Below are positions 6,630-11,468 of a stretch of DNA of 11,468 bases, one piece after another (within the stretch, counting starts at the first letter, position 1; each line of letters begins with the position of its first letter). Source of the DNA: Deltaproteobacteria bacterium (GTDB taxonomy: Bacteria > Myxococcota_A > UBA9160 > SZUA-336); NCBI GenBank assembly GCA_030624945.1, contig JAUXJB010000030.1:1-11468 (forward strand). The letters run 5' to 3'. The notes beneath the pieces were generated by a model. The model had not been told where the DNA came from, made no database searches, and worked only from the letters and a program-made list of their open reading frames with translations. The translations under genes and the position numbers were made by a program.

Positions 6630-7112
6630 ATGGCGAGTCTGGAGGATGAATTTGCGGTGCGAGCCGTAGTGACCAGGTATAGCGACGCGATCATGTGTCG
6701 TGACCCCGCGGCGGCCGCGGCCTTGTTCGCCCGCGACGGCGTGCTACACGCTTTTGCGGGAGAGCCCGTCGTGGGGCGCGAGGCCATCGAGGCTGCGCTC
6801 GGCGGTCGCGTGTCGTCGCGCACGCCGGACCCGGCGGAAACAAGCTTCGGCTTTCAGATGAGCCGCGAGGTCGGCGTTTCGATTGATGGGGACACCGCCC
6901 AGGGGCGCTGGTACTACCTCGAGATCGGCCGCGGAGGCGAGCCGGGGACCGGCCGTCTCTCGATGGGCACGTTCAATGACCGTTTCGTGCGCACCAACGA
7001 GGGCTGGAAGATCGCCCACCGGCGGCTGACCCGCTTCTACGTCGGCGATCTCGAGATGCCGGGCAAGAGCTTCGCACGCGAGTTCGAGACCTGGACCGCA
7101 AAGCCCTCCTGA
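6630..7112 (+). CDS. SnoaL-like / nuclear transport factor 2 (NTF2) family protein
   Basis: This 160-residue protein fits one alpha+beta-barrel domain of the SnoaL/NTF2-like superfamily. It opens with helices, has F-A-R-D-G-V (33-38) where these folds start their first strand, G-R-E-A-I (49-53), a Trp-Tyr-Tyr strand (94-96), F-N-D-R-F-V (115-120) and the frequent W-K-I-A-H-R-R-L (126-133). The fold serves as polyketide cyclase, steroid isomerase, dehydratase or simple ligand carrier, and the sequence alone does not fix the reaction. Homologues often sit in steroid and lipid degradation loci, which suits the neighbours. A strong Shine-Dalgarno (GAGAGGAGG) lies upstream of ATG 6630, and the gap after the acetyltransferase is 41 bases, so it is probably the last gene of this run. 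Confidence 0.82.
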   Translation: MASLEDEFAVRAVVTRYSDAIMCRDPAAAAALFARDGVLHAFAGEPVVGREAIEAALGGRVSSRTPDPAETSFGFQMSREVGVSIDGDTAQGRWYYLEIGRGGEPGTGRLSMGTFNDRFVRTNEGWKIAHRRLTRFYVGDLEMPGKSFAREFETWTAKPS

Positions 7113-7145
7113 AACGCCTCTCCGGGAGCCCACGATCCTCAGCTG

Positions 7146-7176
7146 TTGGATCCCACCCCGCGAGTTTCGATAGGAT
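7146..7176 (+). promoter_or_regulatory. Putative promoter ahead of the SDR gene
   Basis: TTGGAT (7146-7151) and TAGGAT (7171-7176) are the best -35/-10 pair in the 99-base gap before the SDR gene, though the 19-base spacer is longer than ideal. The AT-richer TTTCGATAGGATAGG stands out from its surroundings. A leader of about 30 bases with GAGGAG would precede ATG 7212. Confidence 0.3.
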
Positions 7177-7211
7177 AGGGACACGACAGCACAAGCGAGG
7201 AGACAGCGGGC

Positions 7212-7979
7212 ATGGAAATCGAGGGAACGGTAGCGGCGGTGGCGGGCGGGGCGTCCGGGATGGCGCGTGCGACAGCGGAGGAGCTCGCCGCGCGCGGGGC
7301 CAAGATCGCGATTCTCGACCTCGAGTCGTCGGAAGGCGAGAAGGTGGCGGCCGAGCTCGGCAACGGCGCCATTTTCTGTCCCTTGGACATTCGCGATAGC
7401 GATAGCATTGCGCGGGCGCTCGACCGAACCGTCCAGACCTTCGGCGCCCTTCACATCGGCGTCAACACGGCCGGCGGAGGCGCTGCCAAGCGCACGCTCA
7501 CGCGCGAGGGCCCACACCCGCTCGACGACTTCCGCAAAGTGGTCGAGCTGAACCTGATCGGCTCCTTCGACTTCCTGCGCCTCGCGGCCGATCACATGTC
7601 GCGCAACGAGCCCAACGCCGATGGCGAGCGCGGCGTCGTGATCAGCACCGCCTCGATTGCCGCCTTCGAGGGGCAGATCGGCCAGGTCGCCTACGCGGCC
7701 GCCAAGTCGGGCATCGTGGGCATGACCTTCACCGCCGCGCGCGACCTCGGTAGCCTCGGCATCCGCGTGATGGCCATCGCGCCTAGCCTTTTCCAGACCG
7801 GGATCACGAAGAACGCCCCGTCCCAGATGGTCGAGGCACTGACCAAAGATGCAGCATTCCCGCGCCGCATGGGTCGGCCTGAGGAGTACGCGCGCATGGC
7901 GATCGCCATCGTCGAGAACCCCATGCTGAACGCCTCGACGATTCGCCTCGATGGCGGGCAGCGCTTCGCGCCGCGCTAG
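7212..7979 (+). CDS. SDR-family NAD(P)-dependent dehydrogenase, 3-hydroxyacyl-CoA dehydrogenase type II (HSD10)-like
   Basis: This 255-residue classical short-chain dehydrogenase probably oxidises a 3-hydroxyacyl-CoA or hydroxysteroid with NAD+. The Rossmann Gly motif is A-G-G-A-S-G-M-A (11-18), with Ala where most members have Thr. Asp36 at the end of the second strand favours NAD(H). N-T-A-G (85-88) replaces the usual N-A-A-G. The catalytic set is Asn114, Ser148, Tyr161 and Lys165. The block [16 protein letters not shown] and the following K-S-G-I-V-G-M closely match human HSD17B10 (type II 3-hydroxyacyl-CoA dehydrogenase), as does I-A-P-S-L-F with Ser for Gly. GAGGAG lies upstream of the ATG. 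It ends 11 bases before the convergent DUF35 gene, with no hairpin between. Confidence 0.9.
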   Translation: MEIEGTVAAVAGGASGMARATAEELAARGAKIAILDLESSEGEKVAAELGNGAIFCPLDIRDSDSIARALDRTVQTFGALHIGVNTAGGGAAKRTLTREGPHPLDDFRKVVELNLIGSFDFLRLAADHMSRNEPNADGERGVVISTASIAAFEGQIGQVAYAAAKSGIVGMTFTAARDLGSLGIRVMAIAPSLFQTGITKNAPSQMVEALTKDAAFPRRMGRPEEYARMAIAIVENPMLNASTIRLDGGQRFAPR

Positions 7980-7990
7980 CGAACCCTGGC

Positions 7991-8419
7991 CTACTCGACG
8001 ACTTCCCACTGCGGCAGCCGGTATACGGCGCCGTTCTTGGTCTTGATCTCCTCCCAGACCGCGCGGACCGGTAACCCAATGGAGACGCCATCGAAGGCGC
8101 GGTTGAGTACGTTCCCCGTGATGCGGACATCCGGAAAGTCGTCGAGGCTCACCAGTACCACCGCATAGGGAACGCTCTGGGCGAGCTTCGGGTGGGCAGG
8201 ATGGTGAATCACCGTGTAGCTGTACACCGTTCCCCGCCCGCTGCTCTCCCGCGTCTCGAACTCGGTGCCCTGACAGCGATGGCAGATCTCCTCGGGCGGA
8301 TGTTGGATCGTCCCGCAGCCGGCACAGCTCTGCAGCAGAATCCGACCGGACGTGAAGAACGCCTCGTTGAGCTCGTCGACGGCCGGCAGCGTCCAGTCTT
8401 CGGGCAGTATGCTTCGCAT
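7991..8419 (-). CDS. DUF35 zinc-ribbon / OB-fold protein, partner of the adjacent thiolase-like protein
   Basis: This 142-residue protein has a DUF35 zinc ribbon followed by an OB fold. The four zinc ligands are Cys32, Cys35 (C-A-G-C-G), Cys46 and Cys49 (C-H-R-C). The OB part shows the typical G-R-G-T-V-Y-S-Y-T-V-I-H (61-72) and V-P-Y-A-V-V-L-V-S-L (83-92) strands. Known DUF35 domains form complexes with thiolase-superfamily proteins, either steroid side-chain aldolases or acetoacetyl-CoA thiolase/HMG-CoA synthase assemblies, where they shape the acyl-CoA site. Its Shine-Dalgarno (GAGGAGAG, 6 bases from the ATG) overlaps the stop codon of the upstream thiolase-like gene, with a 10-base gap between the genes. 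Translational coupling and 1:1 assembly are therefore likely. Confidence 0.9.
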   Translation of the reverse strand: MRSILPEDWTLPAVDELNEAFFTSGRILLQSCAGCGTIQHPPEEICHRCQGTEFETRESSGRGTVYSYTVIHHPAHPKLAQSVPYAVVLVSLDDFPDVRITGNVLNRAFDGVSIGLPVRAVWEEIKTKNGAVYRLPQWEVVE

Positions 8420-8429
8420 CGGGCTCTCC

Positions 8430-9587
8430 TCAGGCCCTGCAGAACAGGATGGCGCTGCCGGGCGCGGCGAGGGGACCGGAGACCGACAAGCTCAGCTGTG
8501 CGCCCTCGACCTGACACGTCGACTCGTCGCGCAGCTGGCGAACCGCTTCGTTGATGTTCTCGAAGCCGTGAATGTAGGCCTCTCCCAGATTCCCACCGCT
8601 GGTGTTGATGGGAAGCCGCCCGTCCGGCCAGCGAATGTTTCCGTCGGAGACGAACTCGTCGAGCTCTTCCGGTTCACAGAAGCCCATCTCGCTGATCGCC
8701 ATGAGCACGGGCCCCGTGAAGTTCTCGTAGAACTGCGCGACGTCTACGTCACCGGGCCCCACCCCAGCGCGCTCCCAGAGCTTGGTACCGACGTGGCGGT
8801 AGTGCGCCGTGGGGAAGTTCGGCGCGTTGTAGGCTCCCACGCTCGCCCGGTAGTCGAGTCCCTGCGCCGCGGCCAGAATCGGCACCGGCGGCTTGTGCAA
8901 GTCCCGAGCTCGCTCCATGGTCGTGATCACGACCGCCGCCGCGCCATCGTTCTCCGGACAGCAGTCGAAGAGATGGAACGGCTCCGCGATCCAGCGCGAG
9001 GCATGGTAGTCCTCGCGTGTGAGCGGCGTCCCATAGCGCAATGCGCGGGGATTGCGCTGCGCATGTTCGTAGGACGCCAGGGAGATCTCGGCCAGCGCGT
9101 CCTGACCGATGCCGTGCTCATGCATGAAGCGCATGGTGTCCATGGCCATGGTCTGCGGCGCAGACGCCAGGCCGTACGGTGCGGTGAAGGCGGCGCTTCC
9201 CCCCGCGAGGGTTGCCCCCGACGCCTGGCCAAAGCGACGGAACTGGCCCTGAGCGAGGGCGCGAAAGACGACGACGTGGTCCGCGTAGCCGGCTCCAACT
9301 GCCGCGTCGGCGATGGCCACGGCGGATGCGCAGCCGTTGCCGCCTCCACCCCAGGTTTGAGCGGAGAAGTTGAGCGCGCGAATCCCGAGCGCCGCGGCGA
9401 GCCGAAGGGGAGTGTTTCGTTCGTCCCGATAAGAGACGAAGCCGTCGATGTCCGCGAGTGCCAGACCGGCATCTTCGGACGCGCGCCGGATCGCGGTGCA
9501 GGCCAGCCGGAACTCGCTCTCCTTGGCACCGCCCCGTTTGTAATAGACCGACTCGCCGACGCCGACGACAGCGGTCCTTCGATGCAT
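8430..9587 (-). CDS. Thiolase-superfamily protein, Ltp2-like candidate retro-aldolase
   Basis: The 385-residue protein has the two-lobed thiolase/SCP2-thiolase layout but not a normal thiolase active site. Cys86 (G-N-G-C-A-S-A-V) sits at or near the nucleophile position. The usual catalytic H-E-A-F-A is replaced by Y-E-N-F-T with Tyr287. The usual N-x-x-G-G...G-H-P is replaced by N-T-S-G-G-N-L-G-E-A-Y-I-H-G with Tyr338. The C-terminal C-x-G-G-G-x-G loop is absent. Two tyrosines in these contexts are what I recall for Ltp2, which with a DUF35 partner cleaves steroid side chains by a retro-aldol reaction. I therefore infer a C-C lyase and not a ketothiolase. The ATG at 9587 follows AGGAGGAG at 7 bases; upstream frame extension would be non-family sequence. 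It forms an operon with the DUF35 gene. Confidence 0.88.
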   Translation of the reverse strand: MHRRTAVVGVGESVYYKRGGAKESEFRLACTAIRRASEDAGLALADIDGFVSYRDERNTPLRLAAALGIRALNFSAQTWGGGGNGCASAVAIADAAVGAGYADHVVVFRALAQGQFRRFGQASGATLAGGSAAFTAPYGLASAPQTMAMDTMRFMHEHGIGQDALAEISLASYEHAQRNPRALRYGTPLTREDYHASRWIAEPFHLFDCCPENDGAAAVVITTMERARDLHKPPVPILAAAQGLDYRASVGAYNAPNFPTAHYRHVGTKLWERAGVGPGDVDVAQFYENFTGPVLMAISEMGFCEPEELDEFVSDGNIRWPDGRLPINTSGGNLGEAYIHGFENINEAVRQLRDESTCQVEGAQLSLSVSGPLAAPGSAILFCRA

Positions 9588-9742
9588 GTTCGAGCTCCTC
9601 CTGCGTAGCGATGCGCCATCTTTTCCCACCAGGGCAAACCGAGTCAAGCGAGACGCAACGATCGACGGTAACGAAGGATAGCGTGCGCTCTTCGGCGGGT
9701 GGTAGCATGCGATCGCGACCCACACAGTGACGGAGCGCCGGA
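9588..9742. promoter_or_regulatory. Divergent intergenic control region
   Basis: This spacer of 155 bases separates the divergent thiolase-like gene and the second crotonase. Besides the minus-strand promoter it holds TAGCAT (9703-9708) as a weak plus-strand -10 candidate. Two overlapping palindromes follow, GCATGC (9705-9710) and GCGATCGC (9709-9716), about 27-38 bases before the crotonase ATG. These could bind a regulator of both directions, but such palindromes also occur by chance in GC-rich DNA. Confidence 0.35.
9618..9647 (-). promoter_or_regulatory. Putative sigma70-type promoter for the thiolase-like/DUF35 operon
   Basis: On the minus strand TTGACT (9647-9642) and AAAGAT (9623-9618) are 18 bases apart. 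The -35 matches consensus at five of six positions. Transcription would start near 9611, leaving a leader of about 24 bases that holds the AGGAGGAG ribosome-binding site. This is the best promoter candidate in the window. Confidence 0.45.
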
Positions 9743-10540
9743 ATGCCCTACGAGAACGTGATCTACGAGAAGAAGGACCACATCGCCACCATTACCCTGA
9801 ACCGCCCCGACGTTCTGAACGCGCAGAGCGCAGGGCTGCTGGCAGACCTCGCGGCGGCCTGCAACGAGGTCGATGCAGACCACGACGTCCGCGTGGCCAT
9901 CATCACGGGAGCCGGTCGTGGATTCTGCTCTGGCGGCGACCTCAAACAGTCGAACTTCGCGGAGGGTTCGGGCGGTAGCGTGCTGCAGAACCCGGCCGAC
10001 CACTGGGCCGCCAAGCTGCTCTCGGTGAGGAAGCCCCTCATCGCGGCGGTCAACGGCGTGGCGGCGGGCGGTGGGCTGGCGCTGACTCTCGGCTGCGACA
10101 TCCGCATCGCGTCGGAGCGGGCGCGCTTTTCCGCCATCTTCGCCAAGATCGGCATGTCGGTCCTCGACGGTACCGGCTGGCTGCTCACACGGGCCGTGGG
10201 GCTCTCCAAGGCGTTGGAGCTGCTCCTGACCGCCGAGATCATCGACGCCCAGGAGGCCGAGCGCATCGGCCTCGTGAGCTACGTCGTGCCCCACGAGCAG
10301 CTCCTTCCGCGGTCGCTGGAGCTGGCGCGCAAGATCGCGGCCAACCCCCCGGTGGCCCTCCAGCTCACGAAGAACGTGGTCTACGACGCGCTCGGCAAGA
10401 CATTGATCGAGTCCCTGCCGACACAGTGGGCCGCCCAGCAGAAGAACCTGGCGCTGGCGCGCCACGACATCCAGGAGGGAGGCGTCGCCTTTCGCGAAAA
10501 GCGCGAGGCGCGCTTCCGCGGCCTCGAGCCGCCCGCGTGA
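9743..10540 (+). CDS. Crotonase/enoyl-CoA hydratase-isomerase family protein with non-canonical active site
   Basis: This 265-residue crotonase has I-T-L-N-R-P (17-22), the oxyanion segment F-C-S-G-G-D-L (61-67), and A-V-N-G-V-A-A-G-G-G-L-A-L (102-114) followed by C-D-I-R-I-A-S. The first hydratase glutamate is Ala113 (GGGLAL) and the second is Phe133, so neither is present. Asp142 in the stretch I-G-M-S-V-L-D-G (136-143) is the one acidic residue in the active-site loop. A comparable G-x-S-x-x-D-x-G pattern occurs in crotonases of the EchA20-like type, and PaaG-like isomerases have an Asp one position earlier. Isomerase or hydrolase chemistry is thus more plausible than hydration. GGAG lies 7 bases before ATG 9743. 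It differs clearly from the crotonase at 5152, so it is not a recent duplicate. Confidence 0.9.
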   Translation: MPYENVIYEKKDHIATITLNRPDVLNAQSAGLLADLAAACNEVDADHDVRVAIITGAGRGFCSGGDLKQSNFAEGSGGSVLQNPADHWAAKLLSVRKPLIAAVNGVAAGGGLALTLGCDIRIASERARFSAIFAKIGMSVLDGTGWLLTRAVGLSKALELLLTAEIIDAQEAERIGLVSYVVPHEQLLPRSLELARKIAANPPVALQLTKNVVYDALGKTLIESLPTQWAAQQKNLALARHDIQEGGVAFREKREARFRGLEPPA

Positions 10541-10543
10541 GCC

Positions 10544-10573
10544 GGGCCGGCCCCGAGCGAGCGGGGCGGGTCC
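10544..10573 (+). terminator. GC-rich hairpin after the second crotonase
   Basis: GCCCCG (10550-10555) and CGGGGC (10562-10567) pair around the loop AGCGAG. Past one G-G mismatch the stem continues with CC/GG, a G-T wobble and GG/CC, giving about 11 paired positions. It starts 3 bases after the stop codon. The following bases (TCTGAT) contain no T-run, so termination would be inefficient; attenuation or mRNA 3'-end protection is possible. Confidence 0.4.
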
Positions 10574-10576
10574 CTC

Positions 10577-10585
10577 TGATAGAAT
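10577..10585 (+). promoter_or_regulatory. Putative extended -10 promoter of the ferredoxin gene
   Basis: TGA-TAGAAT matches the extended -10 pattern (TGn plus a hexamer with five of six consensus bases). No convincing -35 exists; the expected place overlaps the GC hairpin. Transcription near 10592 would leave about 19 bases before GTG 10611, enough to include the GGGAG ribosome-binding site at 10599-10603. Confidence 0.4.
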
Positions 10586-10610
10586 CTCACCACCAAACGG
10601 GAGAACGCCT

Positions 10611-10802
10611 GTGAAGGTTCGCGTCGACAAGGAGACCTGTGTCGGACACGGGCGCTGCTACGAGGTCGCACCCGAGGTCTTCGGGGAGGACGAACGGGGC
10701 CACTGCCTGATCGTGCGGGAAGAGGTCCCGGAGAAGCTCGCAGAGCAAGCCCGCTACGGGGCCGACAACTGCCCCGAGAAGGCCATCTCGATCGAGGAAT
10801 AG
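10611..10802 (+). CDS. Single-cluster ferredoxin with CxxHxxC...CP motif
   Basis: This 63-residue electron carrier has Cys10-x2-His13-x2-Cys16 and Cys54-Pro55. It thus has three cysteines, with His at the position of the fourth ligand of bacterial ferredoxins. This pattern is known from actinobacterial ferredoxins that feed cytochrome P450s, with [3Fe-4S] clusters or a His-influenced [4Fe-4S] cluster. The acidic composition (many Glu/Asp) suits docking to a reductase or oxygenase. It starts at GTG 10611, with GGGAG 7 bases upstream. No P450, Rieske oxygenase or reductase is in the window, so its partner lies elsewhere. The nearby catabolic genes suggest a hydroxylation step, but that is inference. 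Confidence 0.92.
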   Translation: MKVRVDKETCVGHGRCYEVAPEVFGEDERGHCLIVREEVPEKLAEQARYGADNCPEKAISIEE

Positions 10803-10852
10803 TCGCCAGGGTGACTCGCGCCGCTCCGCTTTCGCCGCACGCGCCGGGAGCC

Positions 10853-10858
10853 TAGAAT
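10853..10858 (+). promoter_or_regulatory. -10-like hexamer TAGAAT upstream of the ABC1 kinase gene
   Basis: TAGAAT lies in a GC-rich gap, 11 bases before ATG 10870. If it is used, transcription would begin about 5 bases before the start codon, giving an almost leaderless mRNA. That would fit the weak Shine-Dalgarno at this gene. No -35 is recognisable. Confidence 0.25.
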
Positions 10859-10869
10859 CCGGGGCTCGA

Positions 10870-11468
10870 ATGCTCCAGCGAGTCGCCGCCTACCGCGTCG
10901 CCAGAACCGGCCACATGGCGTTTGGCGCCTACCGCCGCTACCGGCGTCTGCGTCGGCGCGACGCCTCCGGAGACACGCCGGACCCGGCGGGGTGGAACGC
11001 CGCCCACGAGACCACAGCCCAGGAGCTGCACGATCTCACGCTCGAGCTCGAAGGCCTGTTCATCAAGCTCTGCCAGCTGATCGGCGCGCGCACGGACCTG
11101 GTTCCCGAGCCCTACTCGCGGATCCTCGGTCGCTTCTACGACCGCGTCCCGCCGCGGCCGTTCCGAAGGCTCGTGCGCGGTATCGAACGCGAGCTCGGCC
11201 GGCCGCTCGACGCGGTCTTTGCCGAGGTCGACGAGACACCGCTCGCCTCGGCGTCCCTCGCGCAGGTCCACCGCGCGGTTCTGCACGATGGCAGCGAAGT
11301 GGTGCTGAAGGTCCAGTACCCCGAGATTGCGCGACTCGTGCGCGTGGACTGGGCTGTGGCGAAGCGGCTCGCACCGTGGATTCCCCTCCCCTCATCCGTC
11401 GTCGACGCTTCGGCGCTGCTCGACGAGGTGGCCCACTTCGTCGAGCTCGAGCTCGACTTCGAGCGCGA
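10870..11468 (+). CDS. AarF/UbiB/ABC1-family atypical kinase, N-terminal part (cut by window end)
   Basis: The frame opens at ATG 10870 and is still open at the right edge, giving 199 complete codons. The family's N-terminal KxGQ region is present as F-I-K-L-C-Q-L-I-G-A-R-T-D-L-V-P (64-79), but the Gly of KxGQ is Cys68. The Ala-rich loop that replaces the P-loop of ordinary kinases is L-A-S-A-S-L-A-Q-V-H-R-A (125-136). The ATP-binding Lys is Lys147 in V-V-L-K-V-Q-Y-P. The last visible segment, E-L-E-L-D-F-E-R, matches the E-L-D-F/Y block. Relatives (UbiB, COQ8) are ATPases that support quinone or other isoprenoid-lipid metabolism at the membrane. The catalytic loop and the C-terminal part lie outside the window. 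There is no strong Shine-Dalgarno. Confidence 0.88.
   Translation, partial: MLQRVAAYRVARTGHMAFGAYRRYRRLRRRDASGDTPDPAGWNAAHETTAQELHDLTLELEGLFIKLCQLIGARTDLVPEPYSRILGRFYDRVPPRPFRRLVRGIERELGRPLDAVFAEVDETPLASASLAQVHRAVLHDGSEVVLKVQYPEIARLVRVDWAVAKRLAPWIPLPSSVVDASALLDEVAHFVELELDFER

Noticed and set aside
7134..7152. GATCC/GGATC inverted repeat in the gap before the SDR gene as a terminator
   Set aside because: The stem is only five base pairs with a 9-base loop and no T-run, within chance expectation.
6744..8009. Antisense open frame of about 421 codons opposite the SnoaL-like and SDR genes
   Set aside because: No domain is visible, and it runs through two genes with clear catalytic motifs and good ribosome-binding sites.
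9705..9716. GCATGC and GCGATCGC palindromes as a mobile-element or HIP1-like site
   Set aside because: They are short, single copies, with no flanking duplication or second copy in the window. They are mentioned only as a possible regulator site.
5152..10540. The two crotonase genes as a recent tandem or dispersed duplication
   Set aside because: They differ in length, active-site residues and nearly all loops, so they belong to different crotonase subgroups.
10852..11395. Minus-strand open frames at the right end
   Set aside because: The plus strand here encodes an unmistakable ABC1/UbiB N-terminus (KxGQ-like motif, Ala-rich loop, ATP-binding Lys) that is open to the window edge.
1..11468. 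CRISPR array, tRNA/rRNA, transposase, integrase or attachment site
   Set aside because: I found no regularly spaced direct repeats, no tRNA-like cloverleaf with conserved arms, no terminal inverted repeats with target duplications and no recombinase gene.

Overview
The window is high-GC bacterial DNA with dense short-gap gene packing, good Shine-Dalgarno sequences and strong GC bias at third codon positions. The gene content is a bactofilin, a long-form NadA, GPH-type transport, a thiolase-like/DUF35 pair, several crotonases, a SnoaL-like protein and a His-containing P450-type ferredoxin. This mix would fit an uncultured myxobacterial or 'deltaproteobacterial' (Binatota-like) lineage or a related lipid-degrading proteobacterium, but this is an inference from content and not a taxonomic assignment. 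I see no rRNA, tRNA, CRISPR array, insertion sequence or phage gene.

Layout. (1) 1-190: very GC-rich leader with a 12-C homopolymer, followed by a small predicted lipoprotein (191-589, +). (2) 586-3527, minus strand: bactofilin, then a CDF metal-cation transporter, then quinolinate synthase nadA. NadA converges on the lipoprotein gene with a 3-base overlap of the two stop codons. (3) 3528-3707: divergent control region with a perfect 8-bp inverted repeat over a putative bactofilin promoter. (4) 3708-7112, plus strand, a tight run: GPH-family MFS transporter, a crotonase lacking both catalytic glutamates, an AAC(6')-like GNAT acetyltransferase and a SnoaL/NTF2-like protein. After a 99-bp gap comes an HSD10-like SDR dehydrogenase (7212-7979). 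(5) 7991-9587, minus strand: a thiolase-superfamily protein translationally coupled to a DUF35 zinc-ribbon/OB protein. (6) 9588-9742: a second divergent control region. (7) 9743-10802, plus strand: a second non-canonical crotonase, a GC-rich hairpin, and a one-cluster ferredoxin. (8) 10870-end: the 5' part of an AarF/UbiB/ABC1 atypical kinase gene cut by the window edge.

How the genes may work together. The acyl-CoA-type enzymes (two crotonases, HSD10-like SDR, thiolase-like/DUF35 pair), with a SnoaL-like protein, a ferredoxin and a GPH transporter, look like a catabolic accessory module for a branched, cyclic or steroid-like acyl-CoA substrate. The most specific clue is the thiolase-like protein. 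It has Tyr where thiolases have the catalytic His, has a second Tyr in a G-E-A-Y-I-H-G motif, and lies directly upstream of DUF35. That is the layout of the Ltp2-DUF35 steroid side-chain retro-aldolase. The substrate cannot be read from the sequence. nadA, the CDF gene, the bactofilin and ubiB look like chromosomal background.
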